In this document: one piece after another, positions 1 through 6,787 of the stretch | Position numbering within the stretch: position 1 is the first letter of the stretch | Layout of the letters: the number at the start of each line of letters is the position of its first letter | Assembly (NCBI GenBank): GCA_945837185.1 | Contig: CAMAMZ010000114.1 | Span: 1-6,787 of the forward strand | Length of the DNA: 6,787 nucleotides | Direction of reading: 5' to 3' | Source of the DNA: an uncultured Bacteroidales bacterium | GTDB lineage: Bacteria > Bacteroidota > Bacteroidia > Bacteroidales > Bacteroidaceae | Made by a program: the position numbers and the translations under genes | Notes under the pieces: model-generated | What the model was told of the DNA's origin: nothing | The model's database searches: none | The model's input: only the letters and a program-made list of their open reading frames with translations

Positions 1-31
1 ATTGAAAACGAAGCATTAATACTTGCTTTTG

Positions 32-2212
32 CTATTGTGCGGTTATCTCCCACACAGAACTGGTTCCTTCGCTGTCGCCCAACAAAGGTAAACCTACTTT
101 CATCAGATAGTCGCCGGAATATACCTTTGACACAGCCTCAGCACCCGGCATCTGGTTGATCTCCTTCACGACATAAGAGGCGGCAGGGAGAAGCCCTCTC
201 AACCGTACAGGGGGCACATACTCCTTGAAACGCGGATGAAGATTGTAAGCGAACACCACAGCCTGTCGCTTGTCGGCCGACACATAGTTGACGGCAGCAT
301 GGTTACCCTCATAAGGTGATACCAATTTGTACTGGTCGCCATCGAGAATCACTTTCTTGAGGCGCTGGTAATGAGCCACTGCCGTGCGACAGAACTGGCG
401 TTCTTCATCGGAAAGGGATTTGAGGTCGATATCAAACCCTAATTTACACATACTGGCCACATCCACGCGGAACTTCACACTGGCTTGCTTATTCCAGTTG
501 GTAACATGCGAAGCCATAGCCTTCACGGGGAAGAAGTCCGACATGGTCCATTGCATGTACAATCGCTCATAGGGATCGGTATTGTCGGAGCACCAGAATT
601 CCGTGAAATATTTCAAGGCTTCATAATCGCAGCGTCCACCGCCTCCGGCACAAAGCATCATAGGTAAAGATGGATACTTTTCCGACACGCGACGCATCAC
701 GTTATACACGCCTCGCACATGGTCGATATAAAGATTGCCTTGCTTGCACTGCAGGTAGGGTGAATGAATATTGGTGATAGGACTGTTGCAATCCCATTTG
801 AGATAGGCAATCTCAGGATTTTCCGTCATGATATGGTCCACCACGCCAAACACGAAATCCTGCACCTGAGGGTTACTCATATCAAGCACCAACTGATTGC
901 GATAGTAATAAAGGTCGCGGTTGGGAAGGGTTATAGCCCAATCTGGATGTTTTTTGAACAGGTCGCTCTTCGGATTCACCATCTCTGGCTCTACCCATAA
1001 ACCGAATTTCACGCCAGTGGCACTCGCCATACGGGTAAGAGAGGCTATACCATTGGGCAGTTTCTTGCGGTTAGGCTGCCAGTCGCCCAAACCGGCCGTA
1101 TCGTTGTTACGAGGATGGGCATTGCCAAACCAGCCGTCATCCAAAAGAAACATGTCCACGCCCAGTTGTTTGGCCTCATCCATCAAAAGCCCTAATTTTT
1201 TCTCATCAAAGTCGAAGGCGGTATTCTCCCAGTTATTAAGCAGTGTAAGCCGATCGCCCTGTCCATCCTTCAATTGGTAACGGCGAGCCCAGTCATGCAG
1301 GTTATGAGAAGCCTTTTCCGTTCCCTCATAACTGATCGTGAAAACAAACTCAGGTGTCTTAAATACCTCACCCTGCTTCAGCTGATAGGTGGAGGCGTAA
1401 GGATTGATTGCAGGAATGAGGCGGAGCACCCCCACATTGTCGACTTCGAAAGTGCAACTGAAATTACCTGTCCAGCCAATGGAACCGAGCATCACCTTTC
1501 CTGTACGGACATCGGCTTTCCTGTCGAAGGATAAGGTGAAGAAGGGATGGCTCTGCATAGCAGCTCTCGACCCCAGTTTGGTGTCGACAATCTTCTTGCC
1601 GAACTGCAACTGTTGTGGGGCAGGATAACCCTCCCTGGCCCAGTCGCCATGATAGTTGGTCAGGAAATACTTATTGGCTTGCAAATAAAGAATGGTACTG
1701 GCATAGCGCCAAAGAAATACATCACCTTGCTCCTGATGACTGAATTCGCTCCACACCTTGACGACATCCTCATTATAATAAGTCACATAATGCAATTTCA
1801 CTTCAACAGGATAACACTTGTCATATAAGGTTATTACGGTTTCTGTGCCCCCTTTCACAGGAAGCACCGTGTGAGTTTTATAATATAAATAGGTAGTTTG
1901 GTTGCCATCGGCATGCGTAAGCGCAAGAGCCGGCTCAAAGAAATCCTCACCTCCCGATGCAGCATACGCTTCATGACCTCGCTTGCAGATGCTGCCATCA
2001 GAACCGGCATAAACAGCCCAGTCGAGCAAATCGGCATCAGCAGGGTTGGCCAATTTCTCACCCAGATACACTTGATAGAGACGCCCCTGTTCGTTTACTT
2101 TCAAGAACAAGTCTGTCGAAGCCGTTGCAATCTGTATCGTTTGTGCAGGAGAGGTAACCGCGGCACCCAACGCCGCGATTACCGTCAAAAAGAAGACTTT
2201 CATTGACTTCAT
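32..2212 (-). CDS. Exported GH36 alpha-galactosidase
   Basis: The 726-residue product is a retaining alpha-galactosidase of glycoside hydrolase family 36, expected to release terminal alpha-1,6-galactose from raffinose, stachyose or melibiose. Residues 1-24 form a type I signal peptide (hydrophobic core, then SPA-Q), so it should act in the periplasm. An N-terminal beta-sandwich covers roughly residues 25-310. The (beta/alpha)8 barrel covers about 320-620, with LLDDGWFG (356-363), GLWVEPEMV (404-412), KWDCN (472-476; Asp474 is the expected nucleophile), CAGGGGRCD (521-529) and CSDNTDP (541-547; Asp543 is the likely acid/base). A C-terminal beta domain follows. The length is normal for the large bacterial GH36 subgroup. 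Ser477 follows KWDCN where well-studied members read KWDMNR. It is the last readable gene of the operon, starting 8 nt after the GH32 stop with no Shine-Dalgarno sequence, so translational coupling is likely. The ATG at 2203 (Met4) is an alternative start. Family is near certain; substrate is inferred from the neighbours. Confidence 0.95.
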   Translation of the reverse strand: MKSMKVFFLTVIAALGAAVTSPAQTIQIATASTDLFLKVNEQGRLYQVYLGEKLANPADADLLDWAVYAGSDGSICKRGHEAYAASGGEDFFEPALALTHADGNQTTYLYYKTHTVLPVKGGTETVITLYDKCYPVEVKLHYVTYYNEDVVKVWSEFSHQEQGDVFLWRYASTILYLQANKYFLTNYHGDWAREGYPAPQQLQFGKKIVDTKLGSRAAMQSHPFFTLSFDRKADVRTGKVMLGSIGWTGNFSCTFEVDNVGVLRLIPAINPYASTYQLKQGEVFKTPEFVFTISYEGTEKASHNLHDWARRYQLKDGQGDRLTLLNNWENTAFDFDEKKLGLLMDEAKQLGVDMFLLDDGWFGNAHPRNNDTAGLGDWQPNRKKLPNGIASLTRMASATGVKFGLWVEPEMVNPKSDLFKKHPDWAITLPNRDLYYYRNQLVLDMSNPQVQDFVFGVVDHIMTENPEIAYLKWDCNSPITNIHSPYLQCKQGNLYIDHVRGVYNVMRRVSEKYPSLPMMLCAGGGGRCDYEALKYFTEFWCSDNTDPYERLYMQWTMSDFFPVKAMASHVTNWNKQASVKFRVDVASMCKLGFDIDLKSLSDEERQFCRTAVAHYQRLKKVILDGDQYKLVSPYEGNHAAVNYVSADKRQAVVFAYNLHPRFKEYVPPVRLRGLLPAASYVVKEINQMPGAEAVSKVYSGDYLMKVGLPLLGDSEGTSSVWEITAQ

Positions 2213-2220
2213 ACTACTAA

Positions 2221-4092
2221 CTAAAAAATAAATGCTTGTGAATTTTCCATCTTAGCCTCTCCATCGAGCGCGTAGAAACGAATCCTGTCATAGGGTTTTG
2301 TGGGGAACACAAGATTGGTCATAGCAATCCTTCCTCCATCCACAAAGAGTTCTACCGAACTTTTGTCGACATAAATATCCACATGTCGGGTTTGTCCTTC
2401 GCAAAGACTCAACGGAGCCCATGTGCCCAAAGCAAAGTCATTGAGATAGTTCACGGCATTGGCTTGACGCATGGTCATGGCCTCGTGCTTGCGAACCGTA
2501 AACTCATAGTTGTTCTCAATGTCATGGGGTGCTGAACGCTTGCCAAATCCTGTCAATCCACTTTCTGTACGGTCCATCACCACCCGTTGTTTGTTGAGGT
2601 CGAAATAGATGAGGGTACGCTCCCCTTTGTCGTTAGAGAGTTCAATGCCTACCGTTTTTGCCGTAGCGGCTGTCAGGTCGGCCACCACTTCAAAGGCGCC
2701 TTGTCCACCCACAATCTGTGGCTCGCCCATGCCATGGAGCTTTGCTGAAGGCAAGGCGATGCTTTGTTTGCGCAGCACCTGCAATTCCTCTACGGCATTG
2801 GCCGAAAGATAATAGTCACCATCCTTTTCATACAGGCGGAGTTCGCGCGGCAGGGCATTGCAACTTCTGAACTGCTGTGTCGGGGTCAGGTTGGCATACT
2901 GCCAATTGTTCATCCAAGGAATGGCAACAATGCGATTGCCAAGATTGGAAAAGGTGACAGTTGCATAATGGTCCTTGCCGAAATCGAGGAACTTAGCCAC
3001 CTGTGGCTGATTGTCGCACGTGAAATGTGTACCGTCGAAGTCGCCTACAAAATACTCCGTGCAGGAGCCACCGTACAGACACCCCGGATTGATATTCACT
3101 ATCATCACCCATTTCTGCTTGCCCTTTATCGTCATCGGGAAGAAGTCGGGACACTCAAATTGGTTGGGCTGGGCGCCATAGCCTCTTCCGAAGGCACTAA
3201 CATATTCCCATTGTTTCAAGTCTTGCGACTTATAGAACCGCATTTCCTTGTCGGCCGACACGATCATATACCAAGCTTTTGCCGGTTCATAACGGAACAC
3301 TTTGGGGTCGCGAAAATCCTTCAAGCCGTCGAAAGGTCTGAGTATGGGGTTGCCCTCGTATTTGGTATAGGTACGCCCATTGTCTGTGCTGTAGGCCATA
3401 CACTGAATCTGGCCGTTTTGATCGCTGGCCGAGGTATAGAAGGCTATGATGGCATCTTTACCATACCCCGCACTGTTATACTTGTCGACCACCGTACTTC
3501 CCGAGAAGATATGTCCCAGCGTGTCGCGTGCAATGGCAGGTTTCAGATATTCCCAATGCACGAGGTCGCGGCTCACCGAATGCCCCCAGTGCATATTTCC
3601 CCATTTGGAACCGTAGGGATTATACTGGAAATAAAGGTGATACTCGCCATCCTTATACACCAAGCCATTGGCGTCATTCATCCATCCATAGGCTGGCGTA
3701 TGGTGATAGATAGGGCGATAATAGTCCGTATTCTTCACTTCCCACGTATCCGACAGGCGCATTTTCTTCAAGGCCAAGGCGTTCTTGTCTATATGCAGCA
3801 TCTTCACAACGGCACGCTGACCGCCCGACAGTTCGAAGGGCACTTCATAATCAACCTTGTCGATAGCCAGACGTACATCCATCCAAGTATCGTCGGCACG
3901 GCCGCAATCCAGTTTCACCTGGGCTTCCTGCCGTTCTTCCTCGATAGGGAGAATGAGATATTTTGTGGGGTTATCCACGACTACTACCGTAGTATCGCCC
4001 TGATATGTAACATGGAGCGTTTGCGCCTTCACAGGCACTGCTGCGCAACAAGCAAAAGCTGCTACTGCTGCTAAGAAATAATTACGTTTCAT
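2221..4092 (-). CDS. Exported GH32 beta-fructosidase (sucrose/raffinose/fructan hydrolase)
   Basis: The 623-residue product is a glycoside hydrolase family 32 enzyme, which removes beta-linked fructose from sucrose, raffinose-type sugars, levan or inulin. A signal peptide (residues 1-23, ending VKA-Q) points to the periplasm; the two cysteines in its core lack a lipobox, so a lipoprotein is unlikely. Residues about 24-125 form an extra N-terminal domain, consistent with the DUF4980-type domain found before GH32 in Bacteroidota. The five-bladed propeller then shows WMNDANG (137-143; Asp140 nucleophile), FRDP (260-263; Asp262 transition-state stabiliser) and ECPDF (313-317; Glu313 acid/base). 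The C-terminal beta-sandwich includes DRTESG (507-512) and DKSSVELFVDGG (576-587). The nucleophile motif has Ala141 where the family usually has Pro, and about 35 extra residues seem to lie between DRTESG and the APL strand (559-561). It begins 23 nt after the receptor stop without a Shine-Dalgarno sequence. Sequence alone does not decide between exo-levanase, inulinase and invertase activity. Confidence 0.94.
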   Translation of the reverse strand: MKRNYFLAAVAAFACCAAVPVKAQTLHVTYQGDTTVVVVDNPTKYLILPIEEERQEAQVKLDCGRADDTWMDVRLAIDKVDYEVPFELSGGQRAVVKMLHIDKNALALKKMRLSDTWEVKNTDYYRPIYHHTPAYGWMNDANGLVYKDGEYHLYFQYNPYGSKWGNMHWGHSVSRDLVHWEYLKPAIARDTLGHIFSGSTVVDKYNSAGYGKDAIIAFYTSASDQNGQIQCMAYSTDNGRTYTKYEGNPILRPFDGLKDFRDPKVFRYEPAKAWYMIVSADKEMRFYKSQDLKQWEYVSAFGRGYGAQPNQFECPDFFPMTIKGKQKWVMIVNINPGCLYGGSCTEYFVGDFDGTHFTCDNQPQVAKFLDFGKDHYATVTFSNLGNRIVAIPWMNNWQYANLTPTQQFRSCNALPRELRLYEKDGDYYLSANAVEELQVLRKQSIALPSAKLHGMGEPQIVGGQGAFEVVADLTAATAKTVGIELSNDKGERTLIYFDLNKQRVVMDRTESGLTGFGKRSAPHDIENNYEFTVRKHEAMTMRQANAVNYLNDFALGTWAPLSLCEGQTRHVDIYVDKSSVELFVDGGRIAMTNLVFPTKPYDRIRFYALDGEAKMENSQAFIF

Positions 4093-4115
4093 ACGAATGG
4101 TTTGACAAAAGGTTG

Positions 4116-6413
4116 TTAGAATTTGATATTTGCAGAGAACTCTACGGTGAAAGGACGGAGATAGCTACCTGTCATCAAACAGTTCTTGATGTTCTTAGCC
4201 TCCTCCTTGGTAATGAGCTCGGCTCCGGCAATACTGCCTTTGGCACCTGTTTGGTTCAAGAAGTTCACCACTGAGCAACCCAGCGACAAGTGTTTGTTCA
4301 CATCCCAGTTCACACCACCGAAGGTTTCCCAATGCCCATTGAAGTAATAGGCCTCGTTGATATTGGCATAGGTCTTGCTGTAATAACGGAAACTGGTCCA
4401 CAACTTCAAAGCAGGGGTAATCATGTAACTGGGGTCGAACTCGACAAGCACCTGGGGCACCTCGGCAACAATATTACCGGTTGCATTGATTTTTCCTTCA
4501 TAACCATCGTTGAAACGAACCGACGTTTCATATTTCTTGTAGGTGGGCTTCTGGTAGGTGAAGAGCGCATGAAGCTCAAAGCCCTTGAACGGACGCATCA
4601 CAGCATCGGTGGTCCATCCCCAGGTCTGAATGTCATAGGTCAACGGCGCAGCCATAATCTCTTGTCCATGTTGCAGGTTGAGGGTGGAATTGTTGTTGCT
4701 TTTAGAGATGTAGGAAATCAACGAGGTGAGGCTCAGCCATTTGTTGTTATAGTAAATACCTGCACGTCCTAAAGGCACACTGATTTTGTTGGTGTTGGGC
4801 AAAGTGGCAGAGGCGAAGTTCTCGAACTTAGGATGTTGTACGATATAGGTGAAGTCACCGGTAAAGCCGAACTGTGGTGTCAACTTGTAGGTAACAGCCA
4901 TGGTGAGGTCGTAATTGAACCAGTTGTAATCGAGCTGCACAGGCGTTATTTGGGTACCATCGGCAGCTGTTGCACCGAGATGGTAGTTGGAGAAACGTCC
5001 TACATACTCACCGTTGGCATTCCTTACGGCAACATTTTCGCCTTTGATGGTTTGTCTTTCAAAACGGGCGCCATAATACACGTTGAGTTTCTGTGTTAGG
5101 TCCCAGTCATGGGTAAAATAAAGCGCCAGTTTATTCTCCTTTCCCTTATAATACTCTGAAGCATTTCTGTTGTAGTCGTAGAAATAGTGGGTGCGTTTGT
5201 TGGCATCGTACAAACGTACGGCATAGCTGCCGTCAACAGGCACACTTTGGTCGTACATCGTGGTATGGGAGGCATAGTCAATATCATAGAACCACTCATT
5301 GACACCCACACGCAACGTGCTGTTGGTAAACTTCTTCTCCAGCTCTGTAGTGAACAAGAACTCATCGATATCACCGGCATTCAGACACGACATTCTCGAC
5401 TGCACATACTCGCCCGTATAGTTCTCATGCTTTCCTTCCGGGGTAATCAGTTTATAATTGTAGTCGGAATTGCCTTTCACATTGATGAGCGACATCGGAC
5501 TCTGGTACACAAGTGCGCCATGGGCATGGTCGTAGCGGGCGGAAAGTTTCCAGGTCAACCCATTGTCCCAACGGTATTTGTTGGAGAGGAAGAACTGACT
5601 GGAACGGTTAGCTGCTGCGTCATATAACGATTTTTCCTCGATTTCACCGGTACGGATGTTCATATACGTCATGTTGGCATCTACAGGCAGGTAGGATGTG
5701 GTGCCCAATTTAAACTGGCCGTATTCCTTCACACTGCCATCGCCGACATAGATAAAGGGGGCCGATTGTGTGGCAAAGGTGTACACAGGGTGACTGTTTG
5801 AGTAATGGTACATGGCTGTCACTTCGCCTTTTCCCTTGTTGTAAAGATGGGTTAAAGCCATCTTATAAATCTGAGTCCGGTCTTGATACTGCGCGCTACG
5901 AATCTTGAAAGTACCGGGATCAAAGTCTTGATACATATTGGCACTGTAAAACCAATTTTCCGACAAAGAGCCATTCAGGTTGAGCGAATACTCCTGCAAG
6001 CCATAATGATTGGCTTTGTAATTGAGTGAGCCATGAAAGCCCTTTTCGCCCAGTTTCGTCCAGGAATTGACAGCATAACCAATATTGCCTGTCGTGATGG
6101 CTGTTTCTGAAATTTTCAGCAAACCCACATGACTATGACTGGCATCCGAACGCCAATTAGAATTGACACTATGGGGATTTGTTGCGAATGTAACGGGGAG
6201 ACCGTTTTCCAACACATTCACATCGGCTGAAGGCAGACCTATCTGAATTTCCCGGGGACCATTGGCACTGGCTGCATTGAGCATCACATTGCGGTTACCT
6301 TCTTCCTTACTCTTGTTGTCACTTTCCTGCGCTCCCATAGAAAGAGGTGCGCAGAACATTGCAACGGCAAAAAACATTTTTGCATGCGGCAGATTGAAAA
6401 TCATTTTTTTCAT
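4116..6413 (-). CDS. TonB-dependent outer-membrane receptor with short plug
   Basis: This is a 765-residue TonB-dependent outer-membrane transporter, probably importing the oligosaccharide that the two downstream hydrolases digest. A signal peptide spans residues 1-28 (ending MGA-QE). A short plug follows at about 41-120: REIQIGLP (54-61), DVNVLENGLPV (64-74) and a closing GNIGYAVNS (109-117) that resembles the usual end of a plug. The rest is a 22-strand-type barrel of alternating aromatic and polar residues (for example NWFYSANMYQDFDPGTF, 153-169), ending in NIKF with the C-terminal Phe expected for Bam-assembled barrels. There is no carboxypeptidase-like N-terminal domain, no clear TonB box and no SusD gene next to it. 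The reading frame extends upstream to an ATG at 6485, but that lies upstream of the predicted promoter, so the ATG at 6413, directly before the signal peptide, is preferred; the ATG at 6404 (Met4) is also possible. No Shine-Dalgarno sequence precedes it. Fold is secure; cargo is inferred from context. Confidence 0.9.
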   Translation of the reverse strand: MKKMIFNLPHAKMFFAVAMFCAPLSMGAQESDNKSKEEGNRNVMLNAASANGPREIQIGLPSADVNVLENGLPVTFATNPHSVNSNWRSDASHSHVGLLKISETAITTGNIGYAVNSWTKLGEKGFHGSLNYKANHYGLQEYSLNLNGSLSENWFYSANMYQDFDPGTFKIRSAQYQDRTQIYKMALTHLYNKGKGEVTAMYHYSNSHPVYTFATQSAPFIYVGDGSVKEYGQFKLGTTSYLPVDANMTYMNIRTGEIEEKSLYDAAANRSSQFFLSNKYRWDNGLTWKLSARYDHAHGALVYQSPMSLINVKGNSDYNYKLITPEGKHENYTGEYVQSRMSCLNAGDIDEFLFTTELEKKFTNSTLRVGVNEWFYDIDYASHTTMYDQSVPVDGSYAVRLYDANKRTHYFYDYNRNASEYYKGKENKLALYFTHDWDLTQKLNVYYGARFERQTIKGENVAVRNANGEYVGRFSNYHLGATAADGTQITPVQLDYNWFNYDLTMAVTYKLTPQFGFTGDFTYIVQHPKFENFASATLPNTNKISVPLGRAGIYYNNKWLSLTSLISYISKSNNNSTLNLQHGQEIMAAPLTYDIQTWGWTTDAVMRPFKGFELHALFTYQKPTYKKYETSVRFNDGYEGKINATGNIVAEVPQVLVEFDPSYMITPALKLWTSFRYYSKTYANINEAYYFNGHWETFGGVNWDVNKHLSLGCSVVNFLNQTGAKGSIAGAELITKEEAKNIKNCLMTGSYLRPFTVEFSANIKF

Positions 6414-6422
6414 AATGGTTAA

Positions 6423-6453
6423 TTTTGCGATTTGTTTGATTGATGTCGCAAAA
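6423..6453. promoter_or_regulatory. Candidate operator: 8-bp perfect inverted repeat across the -7 box and start site
   Basis: TTTTGCGA (6423-6430) and TCGCAAAA (6446-6453) are perfect inverted copies separated by 15 bp, with centres 23 bp apart, about two helical turns. One arm overlaps the -7 promoter element and the other lies in the leader, 10 bp or less upstream of the ATG. Because transcription should start between the arms, an RNA hairpin of the two arms would not form, so a dimeric DNA-binding repressor is the more natural reading. The protein that would bind it is not in the window. Confidence 0.4.
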
Positions 6454-6479
6454 GTATAACATGGTTTGTTTTCTATCAA
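6449..6479 (-). promoter_or_regulatory. Bacteroides-type promoter of the receptor-GH32-GH36 operon
   Basis: Read on the minus strand, TACTTTTG at 6449-6456 matches the Bacteroidota -7 consensus TAnnTTTG exactly and is followed by C. TTG at 6477-6479 lies 20 bp upstream and fits the weak -33 TTTG element. Transcription would begin near 6441-6443, giving a leader of about 30 nt before the ATG at 6413. The position relative to the signal-peptide start supports both the promoter and the choice of start codon. The start site itself is inferred from consensus spacing. Confidence 0.65.
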
Positions 6480-6494
6480 TTGCATGTAATGTTG

Positions 6495-6567
6495 CAGGAA
6501 GTAATTTGTAAACGCAAAAAAATACAGGTTGTTGGATATCAGCGTTTTTAAAACATAATACTTCCTG
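6495..6567. repeat. Nested imperfect inverted repeat upstream of the operon promoter
   Basis: CAGGAAGTA (6495-6503) is repeated inverted and perfectly as TACTTCCTG (6559-6567). Inside it, AAACGC (6510-6515) pairs with GCGTTT (6542-6547). The inner loop is 26 bp and AT-rich. It sits 16 bp upstream of the -33 element, where an activator such as a hybrid two-component regulator could bind. No T-tract follows on either strand, so it is not a convincing terminator. An AT-rich region of this size can give such repeats by chance. Confidence 0.25.
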
Positions 6568-6692
6568 AAAAAGTAGAATATAACGAATGATACAATGCAA
6601 CAAAATTGATATTTTTAACCTACTTTCCATAGATTTGAGGCCTGTGTCTATTGATTCAGCATGCACTTTGCAAAGCTGTCTACGGTTTCAGT

Positions 6693-6787
6693 TCATGAAG
6701 GGAAAAAGTGTCTATTGAAATCAGGAAAAGACACCTTCTTGGCTGTCTCGCTCTTCTTGTATTTCACTTCAGGATAAGAGCGGTTGA
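6693..6787 (-). CDS. C-terminal end of an unidentified gene (partial)
   Basis: An open frame enters from the right edge and ends at TGA (6693-6695). Its 31 visible residues end in TAKKVSFPDFNRHFFPS, after a Lys/Glu-rich stretch that includes NRSYPEVKYKK. Codon choice (AAG, GAG, GTG, AAC, GCC) resembles the three complete genes, which supports real coding sequence. The family cannot be recognised from this fragment; there is no visible hydrophobic segment. It runs in the same direction as the operon, but 279 bp and a promoter separate it from the receptor, so it is probably a separate transcription unit. The opposite strand holds a 38-codon frame from the ATG at 6661, judged less likely. Confidence 0.5.
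   Translation of the reverse strand, partial: NRSYPEVKYKKSETAKKVSFPDFNRHFFPS

Noticed and set aside
11..28. AAGCA / TGCTT inverted repeat just after the GH36 stop
   Set aside because: A 5-bp AT-rich stem without a proper T-tract in the direction of transcription is too weak to call a terminator.
2764..4074. A 436-codon open frame on the plus strand opposite the GH32 gene
   Set aside because: It is codon-aligned with the GH32 frame, so it is open simply because that gene avoids Leu TTA/CTA and Ser TCA codons there. Its translation shows no domain, and similar aligned antisense frames lie opposite the other two genes.
4048..4092. GH32 as a surface lipoprotein because of the CC pair in its signal peptide
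   Set aside because: The residues before Cys15 (Ala-Phe-Ala) do not form a lipobox, and a standard signal peptidase I site (VKA-Q) lies just after.
6414..6485. A 24-residue N-terminal extension of the receptor from the ATG at 6485
   Set aside because: It would place 24 non-signal residues before a clear signal peptide and its start lies upstream of the predicted promoter.
6627..6654. Possible terminator hairpin (ATAGA / TCTAT around AGGCCT) after the upstream gene
   Set aside because: The stem is only 5 bp with a long loop and there is no T-tract following it on the minus strand.
6319..6666. A 115-codon minus-strand frame across the promoter and the receptor start
   Set aside because: It overlaps the receptor signal-peptide coding region in another frame, spans the promoter, and has a low-complexity, Cys-rich translation typical of non-coding DNA.
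6644..6718. Direct repeat GTGTCTATTGA at 6644-6654 and 6708-6718
   Set aside because: Eleven bases is within chance for a window of this size, one copy lies in coding sequence, and no attachment-site or mobile-element context is present.

Overview
The window looks like a piece of a Bacteroidota chromosome, probably Bacteroidales and plausibly a Prevotella-type gut or oral species. The evidence is an outer-membrane TonB-dependent receptor next to exported glycoside hydrolases, a Bacteroides-type -7 box (TAnnTTTG), no Shine-Dalgarno sequence before any start, and moderate GC. The genus is an inference from style; no marker gene is present.

Everything readable lies on the minus strand, so the biological order runs right to left. 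At the right edge (6693-6787) is the C-terminal tail of an unidentified gene. A 279-bp intergenic region (6414-6692) follows. It carries a good promoter (6449-6479), a perfect 8-bp inverted repeat straddling the -7 box and predicted transcription start (6423-6453), and a looser nested inverted repeat further upstream (6495-6567). Three tightly packed genes follow: a TonB-dependent receptor with an unusually short plug (4116-6413), an exported GH32 beta-fructosidase (2221-4092, 23 nt after the receptor), and an exported GH36 alpha-galactosidase (32-2212, 8 nt after GH32). The 31 bp at the left edge could hold the first codons of another gene, but too little is visible to call it.

The three genes fit one pathway. 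The receptor would bring an oligosaccharide across the outer membrane. In the periplasm the GH36 would remove alpha-galactosyl residues and the GH32 would remove beta-fructosyl residues. The substrates carrying both linkages are the raffinose-family oligosaccharides (raffinose, stachyose, verbascose), so the best reading is a compact raffinose/sucrose utilisation operon. It differs from a textbook Sus-type locus in having no SusD-like lipoprotein, no sensor/regulator and no inner-membrane sugar transporter within the window. The points most worth a second look are the receptor with a short plug and no SusD partner, and the promoter-embedded inverted repeat that may be the operator of this operon.
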